Shown: positions 9,298-17,694 of the stretch, one piece after another
How the letters are laid out: every line of letters starts with the position of its first letter
How positions within the stretch are numbered: position 1 is the first letter of the stretch
Assembly (NCBI GenBank): GCA_016763285.1
Contig: JAESUC010000229.1
Span: 1-33,823 of the forward strand
Source: Pseudomonas sp.
GTDB taxonomy: Bacteria; Pseudomonadota; Gammaproteobacteria; Pseudomonadales; Pseudomonadaceae
Reading direction: 5' to 3'
DNA length: 33,823 nucleotides
The notes under the pieces: generated by a model
The model's input: only the letters and a program-made list of their open reading frames with translations
The model's database searches: none
What the model was told of the DNA's origin: nothing
Translations under genes and position numbers: made by a program

Positions 9298-10377
9298 CTA
9301 GTGCAGATGGCGGTGACTCATCAGATCAGCCAGCTTCTTGGTATCCGGCCGCTCAACGATCCCCTTTTCGGTAACGATGACGTCGATCAGGTCGGCAGGC
9401 GTGACATCGAACACCGGATTGAAGGCGGGTACGCCGGCATCCACGGATTGCTCACCCAGGGCGAAGACCTCCTCGGCATCCCGCTCCTCCAGGACCACCT
9501 CGTCGGCGTTCTCCAGCCCCATGTCGATACTCGAACTGGGCGCCACGACCATGAAGCGCAAGCCGTGATGCATGGCCAGGATCGACAGTGCGTAGGTACC
9601 GATCTTGTTGATCACGTCACCATTGGCGGCAATCCGGTCAGCCCCGACGATCACCCAGGTGATGTCGCGCGTCTTCATCAGATGCCCGGCAGCCGAATCC
9701 ACATGGACACAGGCGCTGATGCCCTCGCGTTGCAGTTCCCAGGCGGTGAGGCGTGAGCCCTGCAGCCAGGGACGGGTCTCATCGATGAATACCGTGTCGA
9801 CCAGACCGGCGTCATGGGCGGCGCGAATGACGCCCAGCGCCGTACCGTAGCCGCCCGTGGCCAATGCGCCGGTATTGCAGTGGGTAAGTATGTTCTGTGG
9901 GCTCTTGTGGTGCTTGCGAATCAACTGCATGCCCAGCTTGCCCATGGTCAGGTTGGCTTCATGATCACTTTGATGGATGGAGCGTGCAGCCTCGAGCAAC
10001 CTGGCGGGCACATCCGCCTCCGGCGCCAGGCGTGCCAGTCGATCGCGCATCATCTTCAGCGCCCAGGCCAGATTGACGGCGGTAGGGCGCGCGGCTTCGA
10101 GCAGCGCGAATGCCTCGGACAGCGCAGCCGGCCAGTCGGTACTCTGCCCGACAAGCCGCGCCTGCAGGGCGATACCATAGGCCCCGGCGATACCGATCGC
10201 CGGCGCCCCGCGGACCTGCATGTCACGAATGGCCGCGGCTACCTGGCCCGCATCGGTACAGTCGACATACACCTCACGCGCCGGCAGCAGACGCTGGTCG
10301 AGCAACCTCAAGACACCATCATGCCAGGCCAGCGCGCTGACATTGTCGGTCACCACGGGTTGAGCTGCTTGCTGCAT
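9298..10377 (-). CDS. mtnA: S-methyl-5-thioribose-1-phosphate isomerase
   Basis: Isomerises methylthioribose-1-phosphate to methylthioribulose-1-phosphate in methionine salvage. The 359-residue protein has RGAPAIG (56-62), the catalytic cysteine C167 in [12 protein letters not shown] and the catalytic aspartate D247 in IVGADRI, followed by NKIGTY. I chose the ATG at 10375-10377, with GGGAG 6 bases upstream; the frame stays open further up but without support. It is divergent from the deaminase gene at 10504, whose product would generate methylthioinosine, two steps above the MtnA substrate in the Pseudomonas version of the pathway. Confidence 0.95.
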   Translation of the reverse strand: MQQAAQPVVTDNVSALAWHDGVLRLLDQRLLPAREVYVDCTDAGQVAAAIRDMQVRGAPAIGIAGAYGIALQARLVGQSTDWPAALSEAFALLEAARPTAVNLAWALKMMRDRLARLAPEADVPARLLEAARSIHQSDHEANLTMGKLGMQLIRKHHKSPQNILTHCNTGALATGGYGTALGVIRAAHDAGLVDTVFIDETRPWLQGSRLTAWELQREGISACVHVDSAAGHLMKTRDITWVIVGADRIAANGDVINKIGTYALSILAMHHGLRFMVVAPSSSIDMGLENADEVVLEERDAEEVFALGEQSVDAGVPAFNPVFDVTPADLIDVIVTEKGIVERPDTKKLADLMSHRHLH

Positions 10378-10396
10378 GGAGAACTCCCAAAACGCC

Positions 10397-10426
10397 AGTA
10401 TACCCGCCAGGCTCACTCGCTGACGA
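10397..10426 (-). promoter_or_regulatory. Likely sigma-70 promoter for mtnA
   Basis: On the minus strand, TCGTCA (-35, 4/6; bases 10421-10426) is separated by 18 bases from TATACT (-10, 5/6; bases 10397-10402). The predicted start near 10390 leaves a short leader of about 12 bases that contains the GGGAG Shine-Dalgarno. Confidence 0.42.
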
Positions 10427-10446
10427 ACATGGTAATGAAAAGCCGC

Positions 10447-10475
10447 TGCACGGTGCCCGGGCCTGACGTTATACT
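10447..10475 (+). promoter_or_regulatory. Possible promoter for the MTA deaminase-ubiG-mupP-yciK operon
   Basis: The -10 TATACT (10470-10475) is good; the -35 (around 10447) is poor. A start near 10482 would give a leader of about 20 bases to the chosen ATG. The 12-mer ttatactgccgg here (10469-10480) recurs at 26027-26038 in front of another gene. Confidence 0.38.
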
Positions 10476-10503
10476 GCCGGGCATGATTCAAGACGAGCTT
10501 CCC

Positions 10504-11844
10504 ATGACATCCCTACCCGACCGGATCGATCTGTTGATCCTGCCCAGCTGGATCGTGCCCGTGATACCCAGGGCGACGGTGCTGGAAAACCACGCCCTGG
10601 CGATAGACCAGGGCCGCATTGTCGGCATTCTGACCCGATCCCAGGCCGCCCACGTACAGGCCCGGGAGGTGCGCGAACTGCCCGGCCAGGTGGTGATACC
10701 CGGACTGATCAACGCCCACGGCCATGCTGCCATGAGCCTGTTCCGGGGCCTGGCAGATGACCTGCCCCTGATGACCTGGCTGCAGGAGCATATCTGGCCG
10801 GCCGAGGCGCGCTGGGTCAGCGAGGATTTCGTTCGTCTGGGTACCCGGCTGGCCATCGCCGAGATGCTCCGCGGCGGCACCACCTGTTTTGCCGACATGT
10901 ATTTCTACCCGGACGTGGCCGCCGACGCGGCCCTGGAAGCCGGCATGCGCGCGCAGCTGGCCTTTCCGGTCATCGACAATCCGATCCCCGGAGCCCGTGA
11001 CAGCACCGAGGCGATTTCCCGGGGTTTGAAACTGCGCGACGAAATCAGGCATAACCCCCTGATCAGTGTGGCCTTTGGCCCGCACTCGCCCTACACGGTC
11101 GGCGACGCCACCCTGGCCAATGTACGCATGCTTGCCGACGAGCTGGAAATGCCGGTGCACATGCATGTCCACGAAACCGCCGGCGAAGTGTCCGACGCCC
11201 TTAAGCTCGCCGGCCAGCGCCCCCTGCAACGTCTGCACGCACTCGGCCTGCTGACCCCGCGCTTGCAGGCTGTGCATATGACGCAGGTGAATGACGAGGA
11301 CCTTCAACTGCTGGTCGAAAATGGCGTGTCGGTTATCCATTGCCCCGAGTCGAACATGAAGCTGGCCAGCGGGATCTGCCCGATTCAGCGACTGATCGAA
11401 GCGGGTGTCAATGTGGCCCTCGGCACCGACGGCGCTGCCAGCAACAACGATCTGGACATGTTCGGGGAAATGCGTACCGCATCACTGCTGGCCAAGAGCA
11501 GCACCGGCTCGCCCACGGCGCTCAGCGCCCACCAGGCGCTGCACATGGCCACCCTGGGCGGCGCCCAGGCCCTGGGCATCGCCTCTGAAACCGGCTCGAT
11601 CGAAGTCGGCAAGATGGCTGACATCACCGCCGTCGACCTCTCCGGGCTGGTCCACCAGCCGGTTTATCACCCGGTATCGCAGCTGCTCTATACCTGCAAT
11701 GCCAACCAGGTCTCCCACGTGTGGGTTGCCGGGCGCGAAAAGGTACGCGCCGGCCAGCTCATGCTGCCGGATCAGGATGGGCTGCTTGAGGCGGTCTCTC
11801 AATGGTCCCAACAGATTCTACAGAGGGATGAAGACAATGCTTAA
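10504..11844 (+). CDS. mtaD: 5'-methylthioadenosine / S-adenosylhomocysteine deaminase (MtaD type)
   Basis: Amidohydrolase of 446 residues that deaminates methylthioadenosine (and related adenosyl compounds) to the inosine form. Metal-binding signatures are NAHGH (70-74), HMHVHE (219-224) and [10 protein letters not shown] (307-316); FGPHSPYT lies at 191-198. In Pseudomonas the methylthioinosine route (deaminase, then a phosphorylase, then MtnA) replaces direct MTA cleavage, and the divergent mtnA supports this reading. I chose ATG 10504; an in-frame ATG at 10483 would add 7 residues but has no Shine-Dalgarno. The frame stays open for over 600 bases upstream, antisense to mtnA; that part is not coding. 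The stop overlaps the ubiG start by 8 bp. Confidence 0.92.
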   Translation: MTSLPDRIDLLILPSWIVPVIPRATVLENHALAIDQGRIVGILTRSQAAHVQAREVRELPGQVVIPGLINAHGHAAMSLFRGLADDLPLMTWLQEHIWPAEARWVSEDFVRLGTRLAIAEMLRGGTTCFADMYFYPDVAADAALEAGMRAQLAFPVIDNPIPGARDSTEAISRGLKLRDEIRHNPLISVAFGPHSPYTVGDATLANVRMLADELEMPVHMHVHETAGEVSDALKLAGQRPLQRLHALGLLTPRLQAVHMTQVNDEDLQLLVENGVSVIHCPESNMKLASGICPIQRLIEAGVNVALGTDGAASNNDLDMFGEMRTASLLAKSSTGSPTALSAHQALHMATLGGAQALGIASETGSIEVGKMADITAVDLSGLVHQPVYHPVSQLLYTCNANQVSHVWVAGREKVRAGQLMLPDQDGLLEAVSQWSQQILQRDEDNA

Positions 11845-12535
11845 CGTCGACCGCGCCGAAATCGCAAAATTCGAAGCACTGGCCAGCCGCTGGTGGGATC
11901 GCAACAGCGAGTTCAAGCCCCTGCACCAGATCAACCCGCTGCGCACCAACTGGATCGAGCAGAAAGTCGGCCTGGCCGGCAAGGAAGTGCTCGACGTAGG
12001 GTGCGGTGGCGGCATCCTGGCCGAAGCCATGGCCCTGCGCGGCGCCACGGTCACCGGCATCGACATGGGCGAGGCCCCGCTGGCTGTAGCGCGGCTGCAC
12101 CAGCTGGAGTCGGGCGTAGAGGTCGATTATCAACAGATTACCGCCGAAGAGCTGGCAGAACAGCATCCGGGGCGCTTCGACATCGTCACCTGCCTGGAGA
12201 TGCTGGAGCACGTACCGGACCCCAGTTCGGTGATTCGCGCCTGCGCGACGCTGGTCAAGCCCGGTGGCCACGTATTCTTTTCCACCATCAACCGCAACCC
12301 CAAGTCGTTCGTGTTTGCCATCGTTGGCGCCGAATACATCCTCCGGCTTCTGCCGCGCGGTACCCACGAGTTCGCCAAGTTCATCAAACCGGCCGAACTC
12401 GGTGGCTGGTCGCGGGAAGCTGGGCTGGATCTGCAGGACATCATCGGGCTGACCTACAACCCGCTGACCCGCGTGTACAAGCTTGAGCCCAACGTCGACG
12501 TGAACTACATGATCCATACCCAGCGGAGTCTGTGA
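11837..12535 (+). CDS. ubiG: Ubiquinone biosynthesis O-methyltransferase
   Basis: SAM-dependent enzyme performing both O-methylations of ubiquinone synthesis. It is 232 residues, the usual length. Motif I is VLDVGCGGG at 51-59, followed by the [10 protein letters not shown] post-motif typical of UbiG, and the N-terminal stretch [10 protein letters not shown] marks this family. The ATG at 11837-11839 is preceded by GAGGG about 10 bases upstream; an in-frame ATG at 11828 is an alternative but sits too close to the GAGGG. It overlaps the deaminase gene by 8 bp and is followed 4 bases later by mupP, so the genes are probably co-translated. Confidence 0.95.
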   Translation: MLNVDRAEIAKFEALASRWWDRNSEFKPLHQINPLRTNWIEQKVGLAGKEVLDVGCGGGILAEAMALRGATVTGIDMGEAPLAVARLHQLESGVEVDYQQITAEELAEQHPGRFDIVTCLEMLEHVPDPSSVIRACATLVKPGGHVFFSTINRNPKSFVFAIVGAEYILRLLPRGTHEFAKFIKPAELGGWSREAGLDLQDIIGLTYNPLTRVYKLEPNVDVNYMIHTQRSL

Positions 12536-12539
12536 GGGC

Positions 12540-13220
12540 ATGCTGACCAGTGTTCTGTTTGATCTGGACGGTACGCTGCTCGACACGGCAGACGACTTTC
12601 TGGCGATCATCCGCGCCATGCGCGAGGAAAGCGACCTACCCGCAGTAGCGAACGATCTGATCCGCCACAGGGTGTCCGACGGTTCGGCCGGCATGCTGGC
12701 TGCTGCCTACTCGCTGGGCGCGGAGGATCCTCAGCTGGAAGTGCTGCGCCGGGATTTCCTGTTGCGCTACGAACGCGACCTGGCAACCCACACGCAGCTG
12801 TATCCAGGCATGCGCGAGCTGCTCGAATGGCTGGACGCCGAGGGCCTGCCCTGGGGCGTGGTGACCAACAAGCTGAGCCGGTTCAGCACGCCGCTGCTGG
12901 AAGCGGTGGGCCTGGCCGACCGCTGCCGCAGCCTGGTCTGTCCCGACCACGTGGTGCAAGGCAAACCGCACCCCGAGTCCCTGCTCAAGGCCTGCCGTGA
13001 CATGGGCACCGAGCCCTGCCATTCGGTGTTCGTCGGAGATCATCTGCGCGACATACAGGCCGGCCGTGCCGCCGGCATGGCCACGGTCGCCGCACTTTAC
13101 GGCTATATCCCACCCGATCAGGACCCCATCCGATGGGAAGCCACGCACAGCATTCATTCCCCCGCCGACCTGCGCCCATGGCTCGAGGCGAGACGCACCC
13201 AGGAGACACCCGATGTTTGA
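12540..13220 (+). CDS. mupP: N-acetylmuramic acid 6-phosphate phosphatase (HAD family)
   Basis: HAD hydrolase of 226 residues: nucleophile motif FDLDGTLLDT (7-16, D8 and D10), motif II VVTNK, motif III lysine in GKPHPES, and motif IV VGDHLRD. It is often annotated as phosphoglycolate phosphatase. The position directly after ubiG and before yciK matches mupP of Pseudomonas, which dephosphorylates MurNAc-6-P in the AmgK/MurU peptidoglycan recycling route that by-passes de novo UDP-MurNAc synthesis. The assignment over phosphoglycolate phosphatase is by context; sequence alone does not separate them. It overlaps yciK by 8 bp. Confidence 0.88.
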   Translation: MLTSVLFDLDGTLLDTADDFLAIIRAMREESDLPAVANDLIRHRVSDGSAGMLAAAYSLGAEDPQLEVLRRDFLLRYERDLATHTQLYPGMRELLEWLDAEGLPWGVVTNKLSRFSTPLLEAVGLADRCRSLVCPDHVVQGKPHPESLLKACRDMGTEPCHSVFVGDHLRDIQAGRAAGMATVAALYGYIPPDQDPIRWEATHSIHSPADLRPWLEARRTQETPDV

Positions 13221-13953
13221 TTACCAAGCCCCCCAGAACCTGCTAGCGGACCGGGTCATACTGATCACCGGGGCCGGCGACGGCATTGGCCGGGCCTGCG
13301 CGCTAAGCTGTGCGGCCCACGGCGCGACCGTGATTCTGATCGGCAAGACACCGTCCAAACTGGAGCAGGTATACGACGAGATCGAAGCGGCCGGCTATCC
13401 ACGGCCGGCCATGTGTCCGCTGAACCTGGAAACGGCGCTGGAAAAGGACTACCAGGATCTGGCCGACCAGCTATTTGACACCTTCGGCAAGCTCGATGGC
13501 CTGGTACACAATGCCGCCCTGCTGGGTCCGCGCACCATGCTGGATAACGTCAAGGCCGAAGCCTGGCTGCAACTGATGCAAGTGAACGTGAACGCTCCCT
13601 TCCTGCTGACCAAGGCAATGATGCCCCTGCTGCGCGAGGCGACCGACGCCTCCGTGGTGTTTGTGTCCTCCAGCGTCGGACGCAAGGGCAAGGCCTACTG
13701 GGGGCCCTATGCGGTGAGCAAGTTCGCCCTCGAGGGTCTGATGCAGGTGCTTGCCGACGAACAGGATGGAACCAGCAACATTCGCGTCAACAGTCTCAAT
13801 CCCGGCGCCACACGCACGTCCATGCGCAAGGCAGCCTATCCGGGAGAGCCACCGGAGACCAATCCGGAACCCTCGGCCATCATGCCCGCCTTTCTCTACC
13901 TGCTCGGCCCCGATAGCCGCGAAACGAACGCCCAGGCCCTCGACGCTCAATAG
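13213..13953 (+). CDS. yciK: YciK-type short-chain dehydrogenase/reductase
   Basis: Classical SDR of 246 residues: cofactor-binding TGAGDGIG at 19-26, NAA at 100-102, catalytic Ser in VSSSVG (151-156), and Y166-x3-K170 in the YAVSK motif. The ATG at 13213 is fixed by AGGAG at 13201-13205. The physiological substrate of YciK is not established. It is the last gene of the deaminase-ubiG-mupP-yciK operon; an inverted repeat at 14004-14023 follows in the intergenic region but has no T-tract. Confidence 0.88.
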   Translation: MFDYQAPQNLLADRVILITGAGDGIGRACALSCAAHGATVILIGKTPSKLEQVYDEIEAAGYPRPAMCPLNLETALEKDYQDLADQLFDTFGKLDGLVHNAALLGPRTMLDNVKAEAWLQLMQVNVNAPFLLTKAMMPLLREATDASVVFVSSSVGRKGKAYWGPYAVSKFALEGLMQVLADEQDGTSNIRVNSLNPGATRTSMRKAAYPGEPPETNPEPSAIMPAFLYLLGPDSRETNAQALDAQ

Positions 13954-14003
13954 CCTGCATTTTGACATCGTTGTGGCATCGCCTGGCCTCCACCCACGGA
14001 CTG

Positions 14004-14023
14004 AGCGGCAAAATTCTGCCGCT
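14004..14023. promoter_or_regulatory. Perfect dyad upstream of the diguanylate cyclase gene
   Basis: agcggca (14004-14010) and tgccgct (14017-14023) are perfect complements around 6 bases. No T-run follows, so it is a poor terminator. It lies about 95 bases upstream of the start expected from the sigma-54-like promoter at 14085-14100, a typical distance for an enhancer site. Confidence 0.4.
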
Positions 14024-14084
14024 TGGCCTGTAACATCTCTGAAACATAGCTATATCCAACTGTTTTTAATAGCCTTTCCTGTCT

Positions 14085-14100
14085 TGGCACAAACCCTGCT
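14085..14100 (+). promoter_or_regulatory. Sigma-54-type (-24/-12) promoter for the diguanylate cyclase gene
   Basis: The sequence TGGCAC-AAACCC-TGCT has GG at 14086-14087 and GC at 14098-14099, with the exact 10-base gap required by RpoN, and the flanking bases match the YTGGCAC / TGCW consensus well. The expected start is near 14110, about 28 bases before the ATG. Overlapping sigma-70-like hexamers are present but badly spaced. Confidence 0.55.
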
Positions 14101-14137
14101 TATACACTGGTAACCATACCGGCGCGCAGGACTGCAC

Positions 14138-15067
14138 ATGACTCTGACCCAGGGAAATACCATCGACTTTGATTCGGCTCGACTCAAGCTGAGTGAGAGC
14201 GCGGCTCCTGTCGCTATTGCCGCTGCCGAAGCGCGGCAACCCAGCCTGCGCACGGTGCAGGATGACCTCACCCGCAAACTGCAGACCACTCTGGAGCTTG
14301 ACCGGATACTGGAAATCTTTTTCCAGGAACTGCGTGGTTTCCTCGGGCTCGATTGCCTGGAATACCGACTCGAGGGTGAGGCCGTTCACCACCGCATCGG
14401 GCAACCCGGCCTGCATCGCTGCAGCTACCGCATGACGCATGCCGGCAGCTTTCTCGGCGAGGTCCAGTTCAGTCGCAGGAAGCGCTTCAACGAAGCGCAG
14501 CTGATGGCGCTGGAAACCCTACTGGGCAATCTGCTCTACCCCCTGCGTAACGCCCTGCTCTACCGCGAGGCGGTATTCTGCGCCCACAGTGACAGCCTGA
14601 CCGGCGTGGGTAACCGACTGGCCATGGACCGCGCTCTGGAGCGGGAGGTCAAACTCTCGATTCGCAACCGCACCTGTCTGTCACTGCTGGTGCTGGATAT
14701 CGATCACTTCAAGCAGATCAATGACACCCACGGCCATGCCTGCGGCGACGCGGCACTCAAGGCGGTGGTCAACTGCATCAGCAACTGTCTGCGCGGGGTC
14801 GATGATGTGTTTCGCATGGGCGGGGAAGAATTCGTGATTCTGCTCGGTGATACCGGCGCACGTGAAGCCCATATGGTGGCCGAACGTATTCGCGGGGCGA
14901 TTGCGGAGATGCAGTTCGAGAACAACGGCCTGTCAATCCCGATTACCGCGAGTATTGGCGTAGCCACACGGCGTCTGGATGAAGGCAGCCGCGAAGTGCT
15001 CGATCGCTGCGACAAGCTGATGTACGCGGCCAAGCGATCCGGTCGCAACCGGATCGCCACGCAGTAA
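14138..15067 (+). CDS. Diguanylate cyclase with GAF-like N-terminal domain
   Basis: A 309-residue cytoplasmic protein. Residues about 36-145 look like a sensory (GAF-like) region with no transmembrane segment; residues about 148-309 form a GGDEF domain with DSLTGVGNR (152-160), DIDHFKQIND (187-196) and the active-site GGEEF at 228-232. RGVD at 219-222, five residues before GGEEF, is an intact RxxD inhibitory site, so product inhibition by c-di-GMP is expected. All features indicate an active cyclase. The gene stands alone between yciK and rluB and ends 4 bases before the convergent rluB stop. AGGA lies 6 bases before the ATG. The ligand of the N-terminal domain is unknown. Confidence 0.9.
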   Translation: MTLTQGNTIDFDSARLKLSESAAPVAIAAAEARQPSLRTVQDDLTRKLQTTLELDRILEIFFQELRGFLGLDCLEYRLEGEAVHHRIGQPGLHRCSYRMTHAGSFLGEVQFSRRKRFNEAQLMALETLLGNLLYPLRNALLYREAVFCAHSDSLTGVGNRLAMDRALEREVKLSIRNRTCLSLLVLDIDHFKQINDTHGHACGDAALKAVVNCISNCLRGVDDVFRMGGEEFVILLGDTGAREAHMVAERIRGAIAEMQFENNGLSIPITASIGVATRRLDEGSREVLDRCDKLMYAAKRSGRNRIATQ

Positions 15068-15071
15068 TCCG

Positions 15072-15956
15072 TTACTTTCTGCCGTGTGGCACCTTGGTAC
15101 GACGCACAGTGCGCGCCTGATGCATTGACGGCTTGCGTGCCATGCGCTGCATTTTTTCTTTCTCGCTGGTTTTCATCGCCGGCAGCGCGACTGACTCCAG
15201 TCCGACTTCCTGACTCAGCGCATCAATCTCGTTCTGCTTCATCTCGCGCCAGCGGCCCACCGGCAGCTCGGGACCGAGAAAGACCGGTCCGAAACGCACA
15301 CGCTTCAAGCGATTGACGCGCACGCCCTGGGATTCCCACAGGCGTCGCACTTCGCGGTTACGGCCTTCCATCAGGCAGACGTGGTACCAGCGATTGATGC
15401 CTTCGCCGCCGGAGGTAACGATATCGGTAAAGCGGGCCGGGCCATCATCGAGCATGACGCCGGTCTTCAGCCGCTCGATCATCTCTTCGTCCACCTCACC
15501 CATCACGCGCACCGCATATTCGCGGTCCATCTGATAGGAAGGGTGCATCAGGCGGTTGGCCAGCTCCCCATCGGTGGTGAACAGCAGCAGGCCGGAGGTA
15601 TTGATATCGAGACGACCGATATTGATCCAGCGCCCGTGCTTGAGCCGCGGCAGGCGATCAAAAACGGTCGGCCGACCTTCCGGATCATCACGGGTGCACA
15701 CCTCGCCCTCAGGCTTGTTGTAGAGCATGACGCGGCGGGCTTCTTCATTGGCGATATCGCGCTTGACCGGGCGGCCATCGACCAGGATCTGATCGAGACT
15801 GTCGACCCGGGCGCCCAGACTGGCGATCTGACCGTTGACGCTGATGCGTCCGGCTTCGATCCAGGATTCGATTTCGCGCCGCGAGCCCAGGCCGATACGG
15901 GCCAGAACCTTTTGCAGCTTTTCCCCGGTGACGGGGTTTGAGGGATTGTCGGTCAT
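15072..15956 (-). CDS. rluB: 23S rRNA pseudouridine synthase B
   Basis: Makes pseudouridine 2605 (E. coli numbering) in helix 93 of 23S rRNA. The 294-residue protein has an S4 RNA-binding domain (about 13-60, [15 protein letters not shown]) and the catalytic motif [11 protein letters not shown] (115-125) with nucleophile D117. A basic tail (last 30 residues) is likely disordered and RNA-binding. I chose ATG 15954-15956, preceded by GGAGG at about 8 bases; the frame stays open to 16007. It lies 75 bases after scpB, in the same direction, an arrangement also seen in other gammaproteobacteria. Confidence 0.93.
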   Translation of the reverse strand: MTDNPSNPVTGEKLQKVLARIGLGSRREIESWIEAGRISVNGQIASLGARVDSLDQILVDGRPVKRDIANEEARRVMLYNKPEGEVCTRDDPEGRPTVFDRLPRLKHGRWINIGRLDINTSGLLLFTTDGELANRLMHPSYQMDREYAVRVMGEVDEEMIERLKTGVMLDDGPARFTDIVTSGGEGINRWYHVCLMEGRNREVRRLWESQGVRVNRLKRVRFGPVFLGPELPVGRWREMKQNEIDALSQEVGLESVALPAMKTSEKEKMQRMARKPSMHQARTVRRTKVPHGRK

Positions 15957-16031
15957 GCTGTGCACCTCCCGGTGTGATGGATAGATCTTGACCGCCAAGC
16001 TTAACACTGCGCCCGGTTCCGGAACAGCGGC

Positions 16032-16820
16032 TTAGCGCTGCGGGTCGTCATCACCCGGGTCGTCCCCTTCCCCGCTCTCGCGATCAGGATCCGGGTCAGC
16101 TGGTCGCAGGTCATCGAAGTCGGTCTTGATATTCGACTCCATCGAACCCAGCTCGGCCATCAGGGCGTGAAAACCCGTGTCAGCAGCCTCGCGGTCCAGT
16201 GGCTGCAGCGGCTCGAACGGCATCCAGGGGGTGGCTGCATCCTGATCGGCATCGGCACCCTCATCCTGCAGCTCGAGCTCCGGCTCGATCTGATCAAGAT
16301 CACGGATCTCCGCCAGGGGCGGCAGTTCACTGAGACTGCGCAGATTGAAGTGGTCGAGAAACTGCCGGGTCGTGGCGTACATGGCCGGCCGGCCCGGCAC
16401 GTCACGGTGGCCAACCACACGCACCCATTCACGCTCGAGCAACGTCTTGACGATATGGCTGCTGACGGCGACGCCGCGCACATCTTCGATTTCGCCGCGG
16501 GTAATCGGCTGGCGGTAGGCAATCAATGCCAGGGTTTCCAGCATGGCGCGGGAATAGCGCTGCGGCCGCTCCTCCCACAGCCGGCTGACCCAGGGGGAGA
16601 AGGACTCGCGCACCTGCAGGCGCCAACCGCTGGCCACCTCCCGCAGTTCTATGCTGCGGCCTTCGTAATGGCTGGCAAGACTGGCCAGCGCGCTGCGCAG
16701 CTCGTCCAGGCTCGGCTCGCGGCCTTCGTCAAACAGCTCGCGCAAGCGGTCCAGGGTCAAAGGGCGCCCGGCAGCCAGCAACGCGGCCTCCACTATCTGT
16801 TCAATCGTCGGCTGGGACAT
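16032..16820 (-). CDS. scpB: Segregation and condensation protein B
   Basis: Winged-helix subunit that dimerises and binds ScpA in the SMC-ScpAB condensin. The 262-residue protein starts MSQPTIEQIVEAALLAAGRP and includes the conserved stretches ALIAYRQPITRGEIE and VRGVAVSSHIVKTL. The last 80 residues are acidic and low-complexity (D/E/P rich), longer than in the Bacillus protein. I chose ATG 16818-16820, with GAGG 5 bases upstream; a GTG two codons earlier overlaps that GAGG. It overlaps scpA by 20 bp. Confidence 0.93.
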   Translation of the reverse strand: MSQPTIEQIVEAALLAAGRPLTLDRLRELFDEGREPSLDELRSALASLASHYEGRSIELREVASGWRLQVRESFSPWVSRLWEERPQRYSRAMLETLALIAYRQPITRGEIEDVRGVAVSSHIVKTLLEREWVRVVGHRDVPGRPAMYATTRQFLDHFNLRSLSELPPLAEIRDLDQIEPELELQDEGADADQDAATPWMPFEPLQPLDREAADTGFHALMAELGSMESNIKTDFDDLRPADPDPDRESGEGDDPGDDDPQR

Positions 16821-17691
16821 CGTCACCTCGTACCTTTACGTGAATGGGCGAGAAGGCGTCACCCTGAACCAGATCGATCAGCTGTTCCTTGACCAGCTCG
16901 AGCACGGCCATGAAGGTCACCACCACGCCGAGCTTTCCCTCGGCGGCGGTGAACAGGCTGACGAAGGGTACAAACGCCTGACCCTTGAGGCGATCAAGCA
17001 CCTCCGCCATGCGCTCGCGGGTCGAGAGAATCTCCCGGGTCACCTGGTGGCTTTCGAACATGTCGGCACGGCGCAGCACTTCCGACAGGGCCAGCAGCAG
17101 TTCCTGCATGTCCACTTCCGGATGGGCCCGTCGATTCTGGACCGGGGGCACCTCGGCGCTGGCGAGCTGGGTGTCGCGCCCCACCCTGCTGAGACTATCG
17201 ATATCCTCGGCAGCCTGCTTGAAGCGTTCGTACTCCTGCAGCCGGCGAATCAGTTCGGCGCGGGGATCGTGCTCCTCGTCCTCGTCTTCGGCCTGGCGCG
17301 GAAGCAACATGCGCGACTTGATCTCGGCCAGCATGGCGGCCATCACCAGGTACTCGGCGGCCAGCTCCAGGCGCACGACCTTCATCAGCTCCACATAGCC
17401 CATATACTGCTTGGTGATTTCCGCCACGGGAATCTCGAGAATGTCGATATTCTGGCGGCGGATGAGATAGAGCAACAGATCGAGGGGGCCCTCGAAGGCT
17501 TCCAGAAAAACTTCCAGCGCTTCAGGCGGGATATACAGATCCTGCGGCATTTCGGTCACGGCCTTGCCATGCACCATGGCAAAGGGCATTTCCTGCTGCC
17601 GACCGGCCACCAGCTGCGGCGGCAGGCTCGCAGCCACCTGGGGCGTCACACTGACGTGGCCCGGCTGCGGTTCCTGCTCGTCGCTGGTCAT
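16801..17691 (-). CDS. scpA: Segregation and condensation protein A
   Basis: Kleisin that bridges SMC heads. The 296-residue protein has a family core starting near residue 62 with FEGPLDLLLYLI, then IDILEIPVAEITKQY and the LAAEYLVMAAMLAEIKSRMLLP helix. About 50 N-terminal residues precede the core; such an extension is usual in Pseudomonas, and the ATG at 17689-17691 lies just 3 bases after the trpS stop. Its end overlaps scpB by 20 bp, so the two are surely co-expressed. The smc gene is not in the window. Confidence 0.93.
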   Translation of the reverse strand: MTSDEQEPQPGHVSVTPQVAASLPPQLVAGRQQEMPFAMVHGKAVTEMPQDLYIPPEALEVFLEAFEGPLDLLLYLIRRQNIDILEIPVAEITKQYMGYVELMKVVRLELAAEYLVMAAMLAEIKSRMLLPRQAEDEDEEHDPRAELIRRLQEYERFKQAAEDIDSLSRVGRDTQLASAEVPPVQNRRAHPEVDMQELLLALSEVLRRADMFESHQVTREILSTRERMAEVLDRLKGQAFVPFVSLFTAAEGKLGVVVTFMAVLELVKEQLIDLVQGDAFSPIHVKVRGDDVPADD

Positions 17692-17694
17692 GGC

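Noticed and set aside
9814-10503. N-terminal extension of the MTA deaminase frame
   Set aside because: Antisense to mtnA and without homology to amidohydrolases; the family N-terminus ([11 protein letters not shown]) begins just after ATG 10504.
14084-14107. Sigma-70 reading (TTGGCA with TATACA) of the diguanylate cyclase promoter
   Set aside because: The hexamers are only about 11 bases apart; the -24/-12 spacing fits much better.
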